Shown piece by piece: positions 12,150-25,701 of a DNA stretch of 64,000 nucleotides. Position 1 is the stretch's first letter; every line of letters starts with the position of its first letter. A program made the position numbers and the translations under genes. The notes under the pieces were generated by a model. The model saw nothing but the letters and a program-made list of their open reading frames with translations. It was not told the DNA's origin and did no database searches. This DNA comes from Symsagittifera roscoffensis (lineage: Eukaryota; Xenacoelomorpha; Acoela; Convolutidae): positions 23,550,539 through 23,614,538 of the forward strand of contig NC_087064.1 of the NCBI RefSeq assembly GCF_963678635.1. Direction: 5' to 3'.

Positions 12150-15100
12150 ACAGGTCTTTGGAGACATTCCTGACAAGGTTATCAAGAACCAATGAACGCA
12201 GTGAGAAGTCCAGAAGAGTCTTTAAGAAACCAAGATGCTACAAAGACGAATCTGATGGCTGTATTGATACCTGGATAGAGGTAATGAAGCTGCATTTCGA
12301 GGAAGAGGACTTGTCGGAGAGACAGGAATGCAGCGCGCTCACCAGCAACTTAGAAGGGACAGCCCTGAACTGTGTCATGGCCAAGAAGCAATATCAACGT
12401 GACACTGCTGAGAAAATCTTCGAAATCTTGTTAAACCGTTTTGGATCAAGGGTGCAGGGGCACCAGGCGATGATGCGCTTCGAGAAACGGAGGCAACGAG
12501 AAGATGAAACGATAGACAAGTTTCTCGATGATTTGGAAATGCTGAGGAGACGCAGCCAACCGGACGAGTCAAACCGAAGGATGAACTTGGCCGTAGCCTC
12601 AAAATTTATCGATGGTGTGAAGAATGATGAACTTCGTACGATGCTAGCAACGCATTACACACCACTATCAACCAATGCGCCAACACCGGAGGAGTTGAGG
12701 CTCAAATCAAAAGAGTATCTTTTGTTGAAACCTCCCTCGAGATCTGGATATTACAAGAACAATTATGGCAATTTTAACAACGGACCAGCAAACCAAGGGA
12801 ACAATTGGTACAAACCGAGGGATGATATGGACAAGAGACGCTCTTGTGCTAATTGCAGTTCAACGGACCATCATGTGTCAGCATGCCCAGCTTACAAACA
12901 AGGCATGAAAGCAATAGGCTTTAGCCTCGAGGACGAAGATGCGTCAGAGTTGGACCATGAGGATTTCATGAGAGGAGTAATTGCGAAATTCGGCCCGAGG
13001 TGTTTCTTTTGCAACTTGGAAGGTCATTTTAAATCAGATTGTCCGCAATTCTGGGATGCAGTGGCAGACATTAAGCATCCAAGACATGAAGAAGCTTTGT
13101 CAGGAGTGAAAGCCAGCAAGGCTCGACTTTTGAGTGAAGCAGAGGCACGCAGAAAGGATAAACCTCAAGAGCTGGCGGCAAAGAAAATGCAAGCGGTAAT
13201 AGAGGAGACACGTGAGCCGGAACCAGCAACTGCGGCTCACGACTTCAAGGTCGATTATAAGGCAGCCGCGAGGGATGCTCTAAATAGAGTGCAGCAGGAA
13301 CTAGTGACGAAAGAGATCGAACAAAAAGTGAAACTTGAACTGGAGAATGAAAAACTTCAGGAGCAACTGAATACCTTCGAAGCAACGGAGTTCGAGGAAA
13401 CTAAAGCACCAAGCAATTTGAGCATGAAGCTTAATGTGATCTCCGGTCAGAGGTTCGGCATGGTGCCGCAAGGAAGCAAGATACAATCGATAATCTCAGT
13501 GGCTGGACATCAGGTGATCAGAAATCTGAGTGAACCATCCGAGTTCACTTTGATGCATTTGGACACATATGCAGATTATCTGAGGCAGGTGGAGCCACGC
13601 ACCGAGTCGAGAGCTGTGCGAGCACTACTAACGACGGGTGGCCCTCGCATGAAGAAACTTCATGGACGCTACCTAGAGGTCTATGGGCCGTATCAAGTAA
13701 TGCTGAATGTGGATGGAATCAGTATTTACACCAGGACTTATGTAACAACAGATGATGACCAAATGGGGCAGATCTATTTGGGAGAAGAGGAACTCAAAGT
13801 CCGCAGGATAGGCCATGACGCCATGATGGAACAAGACGCAGTTCACATTGGGTATGAAGCAGATGTGACCGCACATCTGCTCGACACCAACGGAACAAAA
13901 ATCGGAGTCACAGGGCTTCTGGACACAGTAGCGGTAGTGAGTGTGATGCCGATAAAAACTTGGGAAAGAATGGGCTTCACGCGGGAAGATCTAATTCCAA
14001 CGAATCTCCGACTGGCCGCCGCCAATCGAGGAGCTATCTACGTGGCCGGAAGAACACCAATAACGGTCCTCCACATGGGAGGACGGGATCATTGGATGAG
14101 CTTCCTGGTGGTAGAGAATCTGGACGACGCCGACCAATTCATCTTGGGCAGAGATTTTGTCAGGAATTTTGACGTGATGATTGACTTGAACAACGGTCTG
14201 ATACGGATTAGAAACCCGGACCGGAAGTATGTTAAGAGACCAATTAATAGGATAATAACAGACGAAAAGAAGGTACCAATTTTCTTGGATAGAAAAGTAA
14301 AATTACAACCAGGACAAGCTGTGGCAGCAATATTTAGAAAGAGAAATTTGAATTTGTTAAGTGATAGTAAACAGGTTTGCTTAGTACCGAATCCAAATAG
14401 TCAGAGTTCGGTGATTTTAGGCCGGAGCTTCTCTGTAACGCGAAACGGACTGTGTGTCAATGTGTTGTTGAACACACTGGACACCACGGTTTCAATCCAG
14501 CGTGGAAAGAAGCTTGGCTACGCTTTGCCGATGAGGACCGACTATGAGGAGACACAAAACTTGAAGAAATATAGTGTGAAAGACTGTCCTTATCATGCCA
14601 ATAAAGATAAAATTTTAAAGAGGATTAATGAATTAAAATCTATTCATAAATTGTTTTCAATGAAATCCGAAACAGACGACGGCTTATCAAGCTGCTCGAA
14701 TTTTCCGGAACGCCCCTCGTCATATGAACTAGAATCTGACAAACCGGTTTTGCCAGAGATAGAACATTTAAAAGGGAAAATAGGTGAGGGAGATTTCAAA
14801 AAATTACGGGACCTCCTAAATCGGAACGCAGATGTATTTTCAAAACATAAGGCGGATATCGGTTGCTGTAATTTCGTCGAACACGAAATCGAACTAGAAG
14901 AGGGCGCCGTTCCCCATAGGGAAGGCGCAAGACGAATGACGCCACACAAATCGGAAGCGTGCCGAGCGGAAATAGAAATGTTGCTTGAATACGACATGAT
15001 AGAACCCTCGAAATCGCCATGGGCTTGCGGAGTAGTAATGGCGAAAAAGAAAGGGGGGCAGCTTAGATTTTGTTGCGACTTTCGTTACTTGAACGCGGTA

Positions 15101-17311
15101 ACGATAAAAGATGCGTATCCGATACCGCGAATAGACGAGAGCCTATCTAAGCTTGGTGATGCCAAGTTCTTCACCACATTGGACTTAGGTTCTGCCTTCT
15201 GGCAGGTCCCTCTGCGAAAGAAGGACAGAGAGAAGACCGGATTCGCGTGCGAGTTGGGATTGTACCAGTGGATGCCCTCCGGCTTGTGCAATGCAACGGC
15301 CACTTTTCAAAGACTGATGGCTCAAGCTTTGACTGGAGTGACCAAGAAGTACGGGAACCTCGTGATGTGTTACGTGGATGACGTAGTCATAGCGACACCG
15401 ACCCTGGAAGACCACATTGATAGGCTCGATGAGGTCTTTGGATGCATGAAAAGAGCAGGATTAAAGTGCAAACCATCGAAATGTGAAATCCTTAGAGACC
15501 CGATTAAGTACCTAGGAAGAATGGTGGATAGGCATGGTGTGAGGCCGGACCCGGAAGCAGTGGAAGCAGTGTTGACATGGAAAGCCCCCAGAACGGACAC
15601 ACAGCTCCTGAGCTTCTTAGGGTTTGCCAATTACTACCGAGAATTCATAAAAGGATATGCGGACAAGGTGTACCCGATGCAGAAGCTGATGCGCAACAAA
15701 GGGAAAAAGTTCGAATGGAACGATGAGGCACAGGTTGCTTTCGAGAACATAAAGCGGGAACTGTGCGAAGCGCCAGTGTTGGGCATGCCTACAGAAAAGG
15801 GCATGTATGTTCTCGACACAGACGCATCGGTGGTGGCCATCTCAGGAATCTTGCATCAAGAGCAAGAATGGAACGGAAGAACAGTTCTCCGTCCCATTGC
15901 ATACGGCAGCAAAGTCTTGAGTGACACAGAGATGAAATATGGCGCACCAAAAGCAGAAATGTTTGCAGTAGTCACCTTCGTGGAGAAGTACCGTGCATAC
16001 TTGGGGATTGCTCCCTTCAAGTTACGCGTGGACAACTGAGCGTTATCCTGGTTGAAGACCTACTCGATGGATCAGAGTTATATTGGTAGATGGATAGTAA
16101 GATTGGATGGCTACCATATGATAATCGAACATAGGATGCGTGATAAACACCAGAATGCTGACAGCCTCGGCAAGAAAACTGAGTTCTATGAAAGATTGGA
16201 GCAAAAGCAGGCCAATCAGGCGGAAATAAAGGAGGGATTCTCGTTTCTGGACAAAGAAACTTATGAAGCGCTCCCCTTAACGAGATGGTTGGATAAGTCT
16301 GGACATCCAATTCCAGGGCACCCTGAGTTACCTGTAGAGAAAGCAGCCGAGATAAAGATCCTGTCCAAGGAGGACCCGGTCCCCTTGGATTTGTTGCTGC
16401 GCTCGAACCTGGTCCAGCAAGAACTCTCTCTCATGAATATAAACAGCCTCTCATTATCGGATAAAACGGTGCAAGTCACACCACAAGTGATGCGGATGCT
16501 GGGTGGATTGTTAGAAAGAGAAGTGATCAGAGATGACCCCGAGTGGACAGCTGCAGTGGCATCGCTAACAGTCAGTGAAAAGGTGAAGATCATGCCGTCC
16601 AGACGACAGCACGAAGAGAATGAGAGGGATTGTAGGACAATAGTTCAGCAACTAGTATCCTCAATACCTCAAGAGATTTTAACCAGTACTTCTTACGGAC
16701 AGAAAGAACAGGGAAGCAGCAAGCGAAAGAAAACCGTCACCTTTGTGGACCGGGATGAAGAGGATGAAGAGGTAGAACAAAATCTGCTACAGGACTATTT
16801 GTCCGGGGAGACGGATGATGAGAAGAACCAGCGATCACAAGATCAACACCCGGGACAAGGAAATTTGTCCGGGGAGTCTGAGATAGACGAGGAAATTCCT
16901 GATGAGAAACAGGACCTAGAGCAAAAGGTTTTGTCAGGGGAGTTCAGATGGATGCAAAGAAAGCACAGACATGATCTGGAGGAGCGTGCAGTCTCCAGCA
17001 CAACCTCGTCGACGGATGATAATTCAGGAAGCTCAGGAATGGACACCTATTCAGACAGGAATTCGAGCTCGGGATCAGAACTGTCAGAACTGGCAATACA
17101 CACGCTACTAGTGGAAACTCGGGCAAGGGACCTGGACAGAGAGGTGTACCAGGATCCTGACAGTGATCGCTACCTAATACCAAGCGAAAGAGTTTTTGAC
17201 AACGCAGCGGAGGACTTAGAAACGATAGCGGTATCGAAACGTTCGATAAGCCTGTTGCCGCAGAAAGAGGTAGTCAGGACTGATCTTCAGCCGTTTGAAC
17301 AAGAAACATAA
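12011..17311 (+). pseudogene. Copy 1 gag-pol: capsid, zinc knuckles, protease, RT, RNase H
   Basis: The order is a capsid-like helical region (from about 12,230), two CCHC knuckles (CANCSSTDHHVSAC near 12,845; CFFCNLEGHFKSDC near 13,003), protease (near 13,915), RT with YVDD near 15,370, and RNase H (LDTDAS near 15,815). Defects: the protease active site reads LLDTVAV where copy 2 has DTGA. RT reads QWMPSGLCNA where copy 2 has two more residues and F in place of S. An in-frame TGA at 16,037-16,039 replaces an Arg codon in RNase H, and translation would resume in the same frame to 17,311. A TAA at 17,309 and a TGA at 17,327 then separate it from the integrase frame. The segment 16,600-17,250 is an acidic linker with repeated LSGE motifs. 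This copy could not make active enzymes. Confidence 0.9.
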
Positions 17312-17338
17312 CCGTTGGCGAAAATTTGATGCGTTAAG

Positions 17339-20041
17339 ATGGAAGAAGACACACATCAGCCCAACGAGCTGAATAGTCAGATGAGAGTCATGAAGACATA
17401 CTTGAAGGCGAGATACAGACTCTCGAACCTTCTAAGAGCGCAGAGAAATGATCGCATGACAAGCAACCTGAAAAGGTGGATCGAGAATGGTTCTCCGGAT
17501 AAAGGGGACCTCGAGGAGGATAGTTATCGCATCCTGAGACAATACTTCATGCAGAAGGAAGGGAGGTTATATTTGAACAAGGACGGGATCGTGGCTTGCA
17601 AAAGAAGAGAGGAAGACAGAGTCCTATACAAGTATAACGCGATAGTGTTACCGCAACTCTATCGGACAGAAATATTATTCAGGTCACATGATCAGATGGG
17701 CCATCAGGGCATCGACAAAGTATATCAGAGGATCCTGAAGCGCTTTGAGTGGCCTGGGATGAAAAAGGCATGCGAGAAATGGGTAACAGCATGTCTGTCA
17801 TGCCAACAGGTCAAGGATCCAAGGAAGTTGCGATTTCCTTTACAATCGATCGAGTCGTCTGAATTCAACGAGGTGGTGCAGATAGATCACCAAAAGATAT
17901 GCATGACAGACAATGACTATAATCAGGTGCTGGTCATGATAGATCATTTCACGAAGTATGCAGAGGCCGTGCCCTGCATAACTGCCTCGGCGGAAGAGAC
18001 ATGCGACCACCTGATCAATACGTGGATAGCAAGACATGGTTGTCCGATGATGTTTCAATCGGATAATGGAACAGCTTTCGTAGGAGAGCTTACGAAAGAG
18101 CTTATGAGACGCTCACAGGTTGCTCAGGCTCACTCCACGACATACCACCCTCAGACGAATGGCTTAGTGGAAAGGCAGAACAGGACGTTAGTGTCGATGC
18201 TGAGAGTATATTGTTCCAGGTACATGACTGATTGGGACAGATACCTTCCACAGGTGATGGGAGCATATAATAGCACGCAACACTCCACCACTGGAGTCAG
18301 TCCACACATGATGCTAACTGGACACGAAAAGTCTTTACCCTTAACCTTCTTCTACCCAGAATATGAGGGAAAGAAAACGTCCCCACAGGTCTACGTGAGG
18401 GATGTGATCAGACGCCAACAGGAGCTGAACGATTTGTGTAGACGAAATACTCAGCAGGCACAGGCAAGGCAGAGGAAAAGATTCGACAAGAAGGCAGCTG
18501 GTGCAAAGGCTTACTCGGTGGGAGACTACGTATGGGTATTCCAGAACGTTATACCACCGAAAGGGACAAAAAAGCTCCTAAAAAAATGGAGGGGACCCTT
18601 CATGATTACAGAGGTGCATCAGGAGAGACGCTTTTATAGACTGAGTACTGGCCGAGCCGCACACTACGAGAATATAAAGCCACACAATCCATCGACAGAA
18701 GACTGGTGTATACCTGCAGACATGGAAGAAGGGGATTATCTGATGATGGATCCTGCTTGTGAGGTCAATGAAAAAGGCACCAGGGAGAAGAACGATGGAA
18801 ACGAAGTCGTAGAGGAAGGTACGGATACACCGCTGGACCTGGATCCAAACGAACAGATCAAAGCGGACGATGAAACCTTACCCTACGCAGAGGAAGATTG
18901 GCAGGATCCCGAACAGATAGAGGTTCCCAAGAACTTGGAACCGGATCTTCCGTTCACCATACAGACTCGTCAGAAGAACGGGATGAGACCAAGAAAGAAA
19001 TACAATCCTTACGGTGACGACTTTGTAGTGGATAGGATAGATCTAAAGAAGATAGTGGAGGAAGTAGTGGGTCTAGAGGAAATAACTGTGTCACAAGACA
19101 TTGACATAGTCGATGATCACGACGATGAGTGGGTTGACGACTGGTCGAAACCCGAGGTAGAATTCGACGACGAGCAACAGCAGTCATATGAACAAGACTT
19201 GACGACCCTGCGTGTCTTAGAGTGGCTGAATGAAACGACCTCGGATCCAGAGGAGACCAGCGTCACGATTCAAGACGTAGATCGTGAAAGCATGAAATAC
19301 ATCAAGACCGAAAGAGATGATCCTTCCTGGGCTGCCCAGGAAGGACGACTACTCATTCCAGCTTCTAACCTCGACTTGATACCCGGTATGCGATCGACGG
19401 GGACGTCGATGGATATTTTTGTCCGGGGAGTGGGGATGGGACTTACCCACACTGAAAACTTGAAAATAAAAAAATTAAGAATAGCGAGAGAAACAGGAGA
19501 CTTAGAAGCAGAGACAGGCGAAGAACCTAAGAAACCTGACATAGGCAGGGTAGTTGAGTCATATTTTAACTTACCAAATGAATATTCAAGTAACATAATA
19601 CTAACAGACAGTGATTTCATACTCACAAACAGAACATGTGCGATAGCAATCACAGCAGACATGAGTTTTAGGACAGCGTTAGCGGCAGATTTTGAGAGAG
19701 AATACAAAAAAGTGGAATTCCTTTGGAAGCAAAGACCAGGGATAGGGGGCGTAGCAGCCTTACCTCCGGCGGCGTCGCAGATACCGGGAAAATACTTGTG
19801 CTTCTTGGTAACGAGGGCGACGGAGAAGCAGCACGTGGACCCAGAGAACCTAGTCTTGTCTTTGACGAGGCTGAGGGACTTCCTTGTCGAAATGGACGTG
19901 AAGGAGCTCTCGCTTCCAGTGTACGATCCAAACAGAGGAAGACTGCATCCTCGGGAATTGTACGCGCTTGTACACGTGATATGCTCTGATACGAACATAC
20001 AAGTATATCTACATAAGAAATATTACTTAAGTATAGGCTGA
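17339..20041 (+). pseudogene. Copy 1 integrase plus macro-domain-like C terminus
   Basis: This frame of 900 codons is in phase with the upstream pol frame and cut off from it only by stops. Integrase: an HHCC zinc region near residues 115-160, then catalytic D183, D242 and E278, a DD35E spacing. It is followed by a GPF-type module (KWRGPFMITEVH) near residue 420 and an acidic linker. Residues about 753-900 resemble a macro domain of the Poa1/OARD1 type, with DFILTNRTCAIAITADMSF, a Gly-rich GIGGVAAL and YLCFLVTR. The usual catalytic-loop GCGLDGL is replaced by YDPNRGRLH. Unlike copy 2, this region is open throughout, showing that integrase and the macro-like region are one polyprotein. The parent frame is broken upstream, so it is listed as a pseudogene segment. 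Confidence 0.85.
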
Positions 20042-20439
20042 GTGACGTGCGAGAGAGTGTTAGGCCAAAGACTAAGTTGTATGTAAAATGTGATATGTGT
20101 GTTATGTTATGTTATGTTATGTGTTAGGTTATTAAGATCATGGGTAAGTAGGGGTTAGTGACCATGAACAACTAAATGACGATCTTGGGAATAGATCCAC
20201 AGTTTGGACTGTCCAATCTTAGGTCGAATTCCAAAATTTTAGAAACCAATTGATTTTAATAAATTTTAGGATAAATATTTTTTTATCTGAACTGTTTTTA
20301 AGCAAATTTTAACGATATATGTTAGGGTGAAACAGACAAGTGTAATATTTGTGACTTCTTTTCTAGATCCTGATTGATCATTTAATAGCTCACTTGAGTC
20401 AAATATCGAATCGAATCAAATCAAACCTGAAAGAATAGA
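20042..20439 (+). promoter_or_regulatory. Copy 1 pol-ORF2 spacer
   Basis: No gene is seen in this 400-bp spacer. It contains a TTATG pentamer run (about 20,099-20,125). A pyrimidine tract ending in TTCTTTTCTAG near 20,366 resembles a 3' splice site about 75 bases before the ORF2 start. A spliced subgenomic RNA, as retroviruses use for env, would explain how ORF2 is expressed; this is inference. Confidence 0.35.
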
Positions 20440-21630
20440 ATGGACAAGTTCAACTTGGATGAATTGATGGACCTGGCAGAGGCATATGTAGGACCGATGA
20501 TAGATGCGATCTATCGTCGGCTGATCGATCGAGACTTCGCTATGGAGGACCCAGAGGTAGTCATGTTGCTGACCGCCCTGATCAACATCTTGGGGCACGA
20601 CAACCGTGGGGACCGCCCCACGGAAGTCCTGTTGATGGCAGCATATGGAGAAAGAGGAGTACTAGACCGCCCGAACATGAGAGTGATGAGGTGGAGAAAC
20701 GGGGCTCTCTCAGGGAGTGACTTGGCGAATGAGCCTGGATTGGGAAGTTGTAGGACTTACCAACCAGGTGAGATGCCAATGCCCTCCAAGCCCAAACCTG
20801 GGCTGACGAGAATGCATCGGGAGATGAACAGCGAGGCGACCTCGTCTGGTTCACCACTGAGAGCAGCTGTGCCACTAAAAAGGGCGAAAGTAGCACAGAA
20901 GGTTCAGACGAACCAAACCATGCAAGATCTGGATGAGATGAACGATGAGCTGAAAAGTACAAAGAAGGAGCTGGACGAGATGACCAGAAGCATGCTCCAG
21001 ATGGAGGAAGATCGGGACATGTGGAGAAAGTTGTTTGAAGACTGCAACAAAAAGCAGGGTCAAGAGATTGAGCGCCTAAGGCAGGAATACAAAGAGCGAT
21101 CGGGGCAGATGGCGTTGACAACGGCCGTGGAGAAAGTGATACCTGCAAGGGATATTCCTCGTGGGCAGTCCCCGATGGAGCTCTTGACGCCTCGAGAAAT
21201 GAGTCAAACAACGGAGACACGACCTCCAGTAGAGACAAATCGAGTAACGATCCCGGATCCTAGTGACACCTTGGGTGACCCCGTCGTAGAACAGACAGTG
21301 AGGAAACTGATAGAGACAGCTTAACGACTGGTCGCTAACAAGAATGCGCCAGGTTCCGGGGTGACTGCACCCTATGGAACGATTGACGATACGGGCAGAG
21401 TACAACTCTCCCAGACCGTGATCAGACAAGGGATAAGTAACGTGACACCACTCATGGGGAGCTCGAGAATCCCAGAGAGGAAAGTACGAAAGATGCCAGC
21501 GAAGAAAGTGTCTCGCATAATAGACGTGCAGAAGAATAATCAATTGAAATACAATTTCACGGGAGTTCCGGAGACAGATCCGAGGGCCTGCTTCAATCGA
21601 GCTACCTGGAGCCCGGCTGTAAACCTGTAG
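20440..21630 (+). pseudogene. Copy 1 ORF2 segment 1: N-terminal and coiled-coil region
   Basis: The start ATG lies at the position equivalent to copy 2 ORF2. The first 110 residues form a helical region (AIYRRLIDRDF, then TEVLLMAAYGERGV) that matches copy 2 (LYRRLRDLDYT, TEAVLMVGYTTEGV). A coiled coil follows at about residues 160-230. In-frame stops at 21,322 (TAA) and 21,628 (TAG) interrupt an otherwise continuous frame, and copy 2 has no stop in this part. The function of this part is unknown. Confidence 0.75.
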
Positions 21631-21660
21631 CAACCACCACTCGGGACATCTCATCTGATA

Positions 21661-23406
21661 TTGGGAGACAGCTTGGTCAGAGTGCTGTCGAATTTGAGGA
21701 CCTCGTGGGTCACCACGGTGATGGCCTTTGGAGGAGCGACGATAGCCCAGTTATATCGGATGGTGGAACTGATGAATCCAGGGAGGATTCCCAGTGTGAT
21801 GATCTTAGTTGGGACGAATGACATCTCCAGAGGTTCAGACGAGCAGGAAGCACTATGGGAGTCAATGATGGTGTGTTTGTTTACTACCCTCTGGCAGAAA
21901 TTCAATTGCGCGGTACTGACCGTTTGCACTGTGCCAATGAATACGAGAAGCCTGACAGCCTCAGGAAGAAGGCACAACGAGGGAGTCGTAAGATGGATCA
22001 ACATCTTGAGGAACCTAGCAAGTCGAAATGCCGGAAGAATGATCCTCATGGACATCGAACATGAGTTGAGAGCCATGGATCAGGCCAGACTGACCACGGA
22101 TGGCATCCACTTCGACAGTATTGAAGGACAAGCTTGGTTGAATCGAGTCTTCCAAGAGCGGTTGGACGAGCTGGAAGCAGAACTCTTTGACACAGGAGTG
22201 CTGAAGGAAGAAGGAACAGTGAGTGACGCGGTGATTACCACTTTTGTGCCTCCTAGCTTGGAAACACGCTTGGGTACGGTCCCGGCCGTCACGAACTACA
22301 GGCAACAAAGCTCCAGTGAACCAGGTCGAAGAACAGACGTACAGGATCGATTGGGAGAAGCACCGATGAGGAGGACTATTCATCCTAGGAGAAGAATAGG
22401 ACCTGTCAACCCAATCGAAGAAACGGCAGGCACATCTAGATCGGACACTAGATCGGAGACGACGAGTACTAGTCGAGAGGAGAGACCGAGCAGAGGCTCA
22501 TTGATGTGGTCGAGACCCATACCGTCTCCCTGGCATGTATACAAAGACGAACTAATGAAGCTGGATCTTCAGAGAGTAAGCTTCATCGAAGATGCAAGGA
22601 GGATGCTGAATGGAGCGATGCTATCCGTCAGCAGATTGTACTCGATAACCGGCGTAGACTGGTTGATAGCCGCTAGCATAAATTTCAGCTCCACGACGGC
22701 CTTGAGATTTGCTGACTTGGAGGGACTGCCCTCTAACAACACGATGGGACCAGTGAATGCGAGACCGTTGCAAGATGTGAGGTTGAACCATGATGAGGGG
22801 AATCGTGAAGAGAGACCAGGAAGATTCCTGACGACGAGAGCGCCGATTGGACAACACGTGAAGATATTCAAGCAGCTGACGACACCACCTGGTCATGTGA
22901 AGGAAAGAGTGTACCCAAAACTAGTGAACCAAGATGGTGATGCCCAGAGATATGGCGGATTGACAGCGATAAAGAAAGATGAAACCATCTTCGCCGCCTA
23001 TGACAAAGCAGAGATGAGGAAGGTCAAAATTATGGTAGTAGCGAATTCAGAGTTCGTGTACACTTCCAAGTCTTTGTTTTGGCCGGACGTCATAATGTTG
23101 GCAGCGGTCGACCTGGACCTACTGCAATCAGTATCTTTGGCTATAGGGGTACAAAGGCAGACGGAATTGAATCCAATTACAATTGTGCTTGCTGGCATTA
23201 ATGACCATCTACACAGTAGAGGTTTTCTGAGCAGACTCAGAGATCCTACAACAGCAGAAAACGCAGTATGGCCAGCGATAAAAGACATCCATGAGTCGAT
23301 GGGTGAAGTGGTGGATGCAACGAAGGAGGGGTCATTCAATAAAGTGGCATTGAGAGTAGTATTCGCGTTGTCTCCGGGATATGCACATCTCCCGGATGGA
23401 CTGTAA
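21661..23406 (+). pseudogene. Copy 1 ORF2 segment 2: SGNH/GDSL hydrolase domain
   Basis: The frame continues directly from segment 1. GDSL block I is at 21,664, GTND (block III) near 21,811 and DGIHFD, with the catalytic Asp-His pair, near 22,099. The SGNH Ser, Asn, Asp and His are therefore all present although the ORF is broken. SGNH enzymes hydrolyse esters or acyl groups; the substrate here is unknown. A second, divergent SGNH-like stretch begins near 23,030 (VVANSEF) with LAGINDHLH near 23,190. A TAA at 23,404 replaces what is a Gln codon in copy 2. Confidence 0.8.
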
Positions 23407-23409
23407 TTT

Positions 23410-25701
23410 GTGTATGCAATAGTGGCCTTGCTCTCGGAAGGAAAATATGATGTGATCATATCAGCTCCGAATCGCCTGATAGAAATGGAGAATCTGAGGC
23501 CACTTAAGTCTGAACTGCCTGCAGTATGGTCAGATATCTCAAACGCGATGAGAGGATTCAAGGATCACGCGCTACACATGTTAGTGTTGGACGAAGTGCT
23601 GGGGTTGGAACTGTCCAATTTCAGTCGACAACTCAAACTGAAACCGGGAATAGACGACGACCATCGAGTGATCGCGGCAATGTCCAACGACTTATGGTTC
23701 CGGGCAATGGAAGTGGCAGGTGAAGACACAAGAAGGAAGAATTCACTGGAGACGAAAGCTCATCTGGAGGCGATGATTATGAGAACCAAACCGGAAGCCA
23801 ACCAGTGGCTACACCTGAACCCTAGAGTAGCGGCATTGGGTGCAGATGCTTTTGAGCAAGGCCCCGTGATGATCACGAAGATGCATGCCTACTTGTTGAA
23901 GGAGGTGAACCTGGCGGAAAATGCCGGAGAAAAGACTGCCGAGTTTGTAAACAGAATGTGTCAGATTACTCTGGAAACCTTCTGGACCCAGGAAATGAAA
24001 GGACAGGAGGGCTTTGAAATTACAGACAGCATGCTAGAAGGGTTGGGAGCCGGATGGACCGCGTCCTTCTTGGCAAAAGTCTATCCGAAAGTCTCGCACT
24101 ATTTGATAAAGGAATTCCTTCAAGCAGTGGTGAGAGTATCGATAGTGGAATTGATAGCCTTATTCGTGACATTCGAAGCGGAGAGTTTCGTGAAAGGACC
24201 GGCGATGCTGCTCACCGATGGAATTCAGAACCTGCGGCTAGATGGACTTCTGACATTGATCGCAATTACCCACGGAAACTTGGGAGGACTAATGGAACTG
24301 GCACGTTGTCCAGAGCAGATGAAAGAGAGAGTGAGGAACTTGGATATGAAGAAATCCACGGACTCGTGGAACAAAATAAGAGACCTGAGACACACTCTTA
24401 TCCAGTATCTCTTACAACAAAACCGCTTTGGAACGGGAGAAGACGAGACGATTGAAAGAGAGGAAGATGTTAGACGACATGTTGGAGGCATGCCACTGTT
24501 ACTTGATCTGAGCTTGGCTATGAGAACCGATCCCTTGGCGCTGATCAGAGGAGTCACGGAGTTCGTGACAGTGATCTATGGACCAGCAGTCACGTTTGCG
24601 TTCCCTGACGTTAAAGTGGAAGCATATAGGAGGTCGGTGCTGCACCTGAACCTCATATCGGCAGTGGACGGTAGTACACTGAACTGGTGTGAGCAGCACA
24701 CATTGCGGGAGCTCATGAGTGAAGATCTGTTATATGCGAAAATATCGGAGCCAGAGATGACAGTCATCAATTTTGACGATCACTTCCGTGACCGCATGGG
24801 AGAAGTAGAAAGAGGACACATCGAGGTGTTTCCAAGGCTTTGGAATCTGAGACCCTATGATAAAACGAATGGTGAAATAACCAGAGTGCCTCGTCTCACT
24901 GCAGCATATCACAAAGTGAGAGAAGAGAAGAAGGACTGGGGCGATTACAAGAAGCTGCCGGAGGCAATCCCTGAATTCCCTCTGATAAGAAGGATGTTGC
25001 TCGGAGCAGTTTCCGTGGTACAGACTCCTAGATTGGGAGCATTCGAAGCCAGTGAAAGGAGAGTAGGGAATTTCGTGGGAACGATGGATCCATACTTTGT
25101 AGGGAGAAATGCCGCCGTGTTACAGTACACACGATTCGCATACACGGATCAAGCGACGAGAAGGCGAATAAGCAACGCCGCAACTCCCAAGCCTGGAAGA
25201 TTCGATGAGGAATGGAAGGGATTAGGCTTAGCTCCGATGAGGATGAGAGGCAGGACCGAATTGCCTGAAGCCTCATTAATCCTGACCAGTGTGAAAAAGG
25301 AGATGAAAGTGGGAGGAATATTGCAGACGAGAACTTTTCTAGCACCCTTCGGCTGCGAAGAAATCAAAGAGGTCCATGGAGAAGAGGAAGATAAATCGGC
25401 CGGTACATTGCTCATACCGAGATTCCAGGAAGAAGCCGACAATGACGAACAAGGACCATTGAACTCGAACAAGGATAAGTCAGAAGGAGATGACGGACAG
25501 GGTGGAAGCCGTCAAACCGAAGAACCCATGCAACAAATCAAGCTGGTGGGGAAGACGACAGGGCATCGACAGGAGGAACATCCAGCCTGGATTTCAATAT
25601 CTTCAGTGATCTCGAGAATAAAGCAGACACGTTGGAAACGACTGAGCCAGCGGATGAAGGCATCTCGACACTGGAGCCTCCGTCAGCCTTTATGGAAATG
25701 A
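23410..25701 (+). pseudogene. Copy 1 ORF2 segment 3: central region
   Basis: It continues in frame after the stop at 23,404. It is collinear with copy 2 ORF2 from about residue 950 to 1650, with shared blocks such as VLDEVL, LSNFSRQLKLKP, IYGPAVTFAFPD and LNWCEQ. I recognise no catalytic family. A frameshift near 25,550, where copy 1 runs through short G and A tracts, moves the true frame to the one ending at 26,189. The last roughly 50 codons here are therefore out-of-frame. Confidence 0.7.

Noticed and set aside
19270-19998. A 242-codon frame on the - strand
   Set aside because: It lies antisense to the macro-domain-like end of copy 1 Pol, which has a clear homologue in copy 2; the antisense product resembles nothing.
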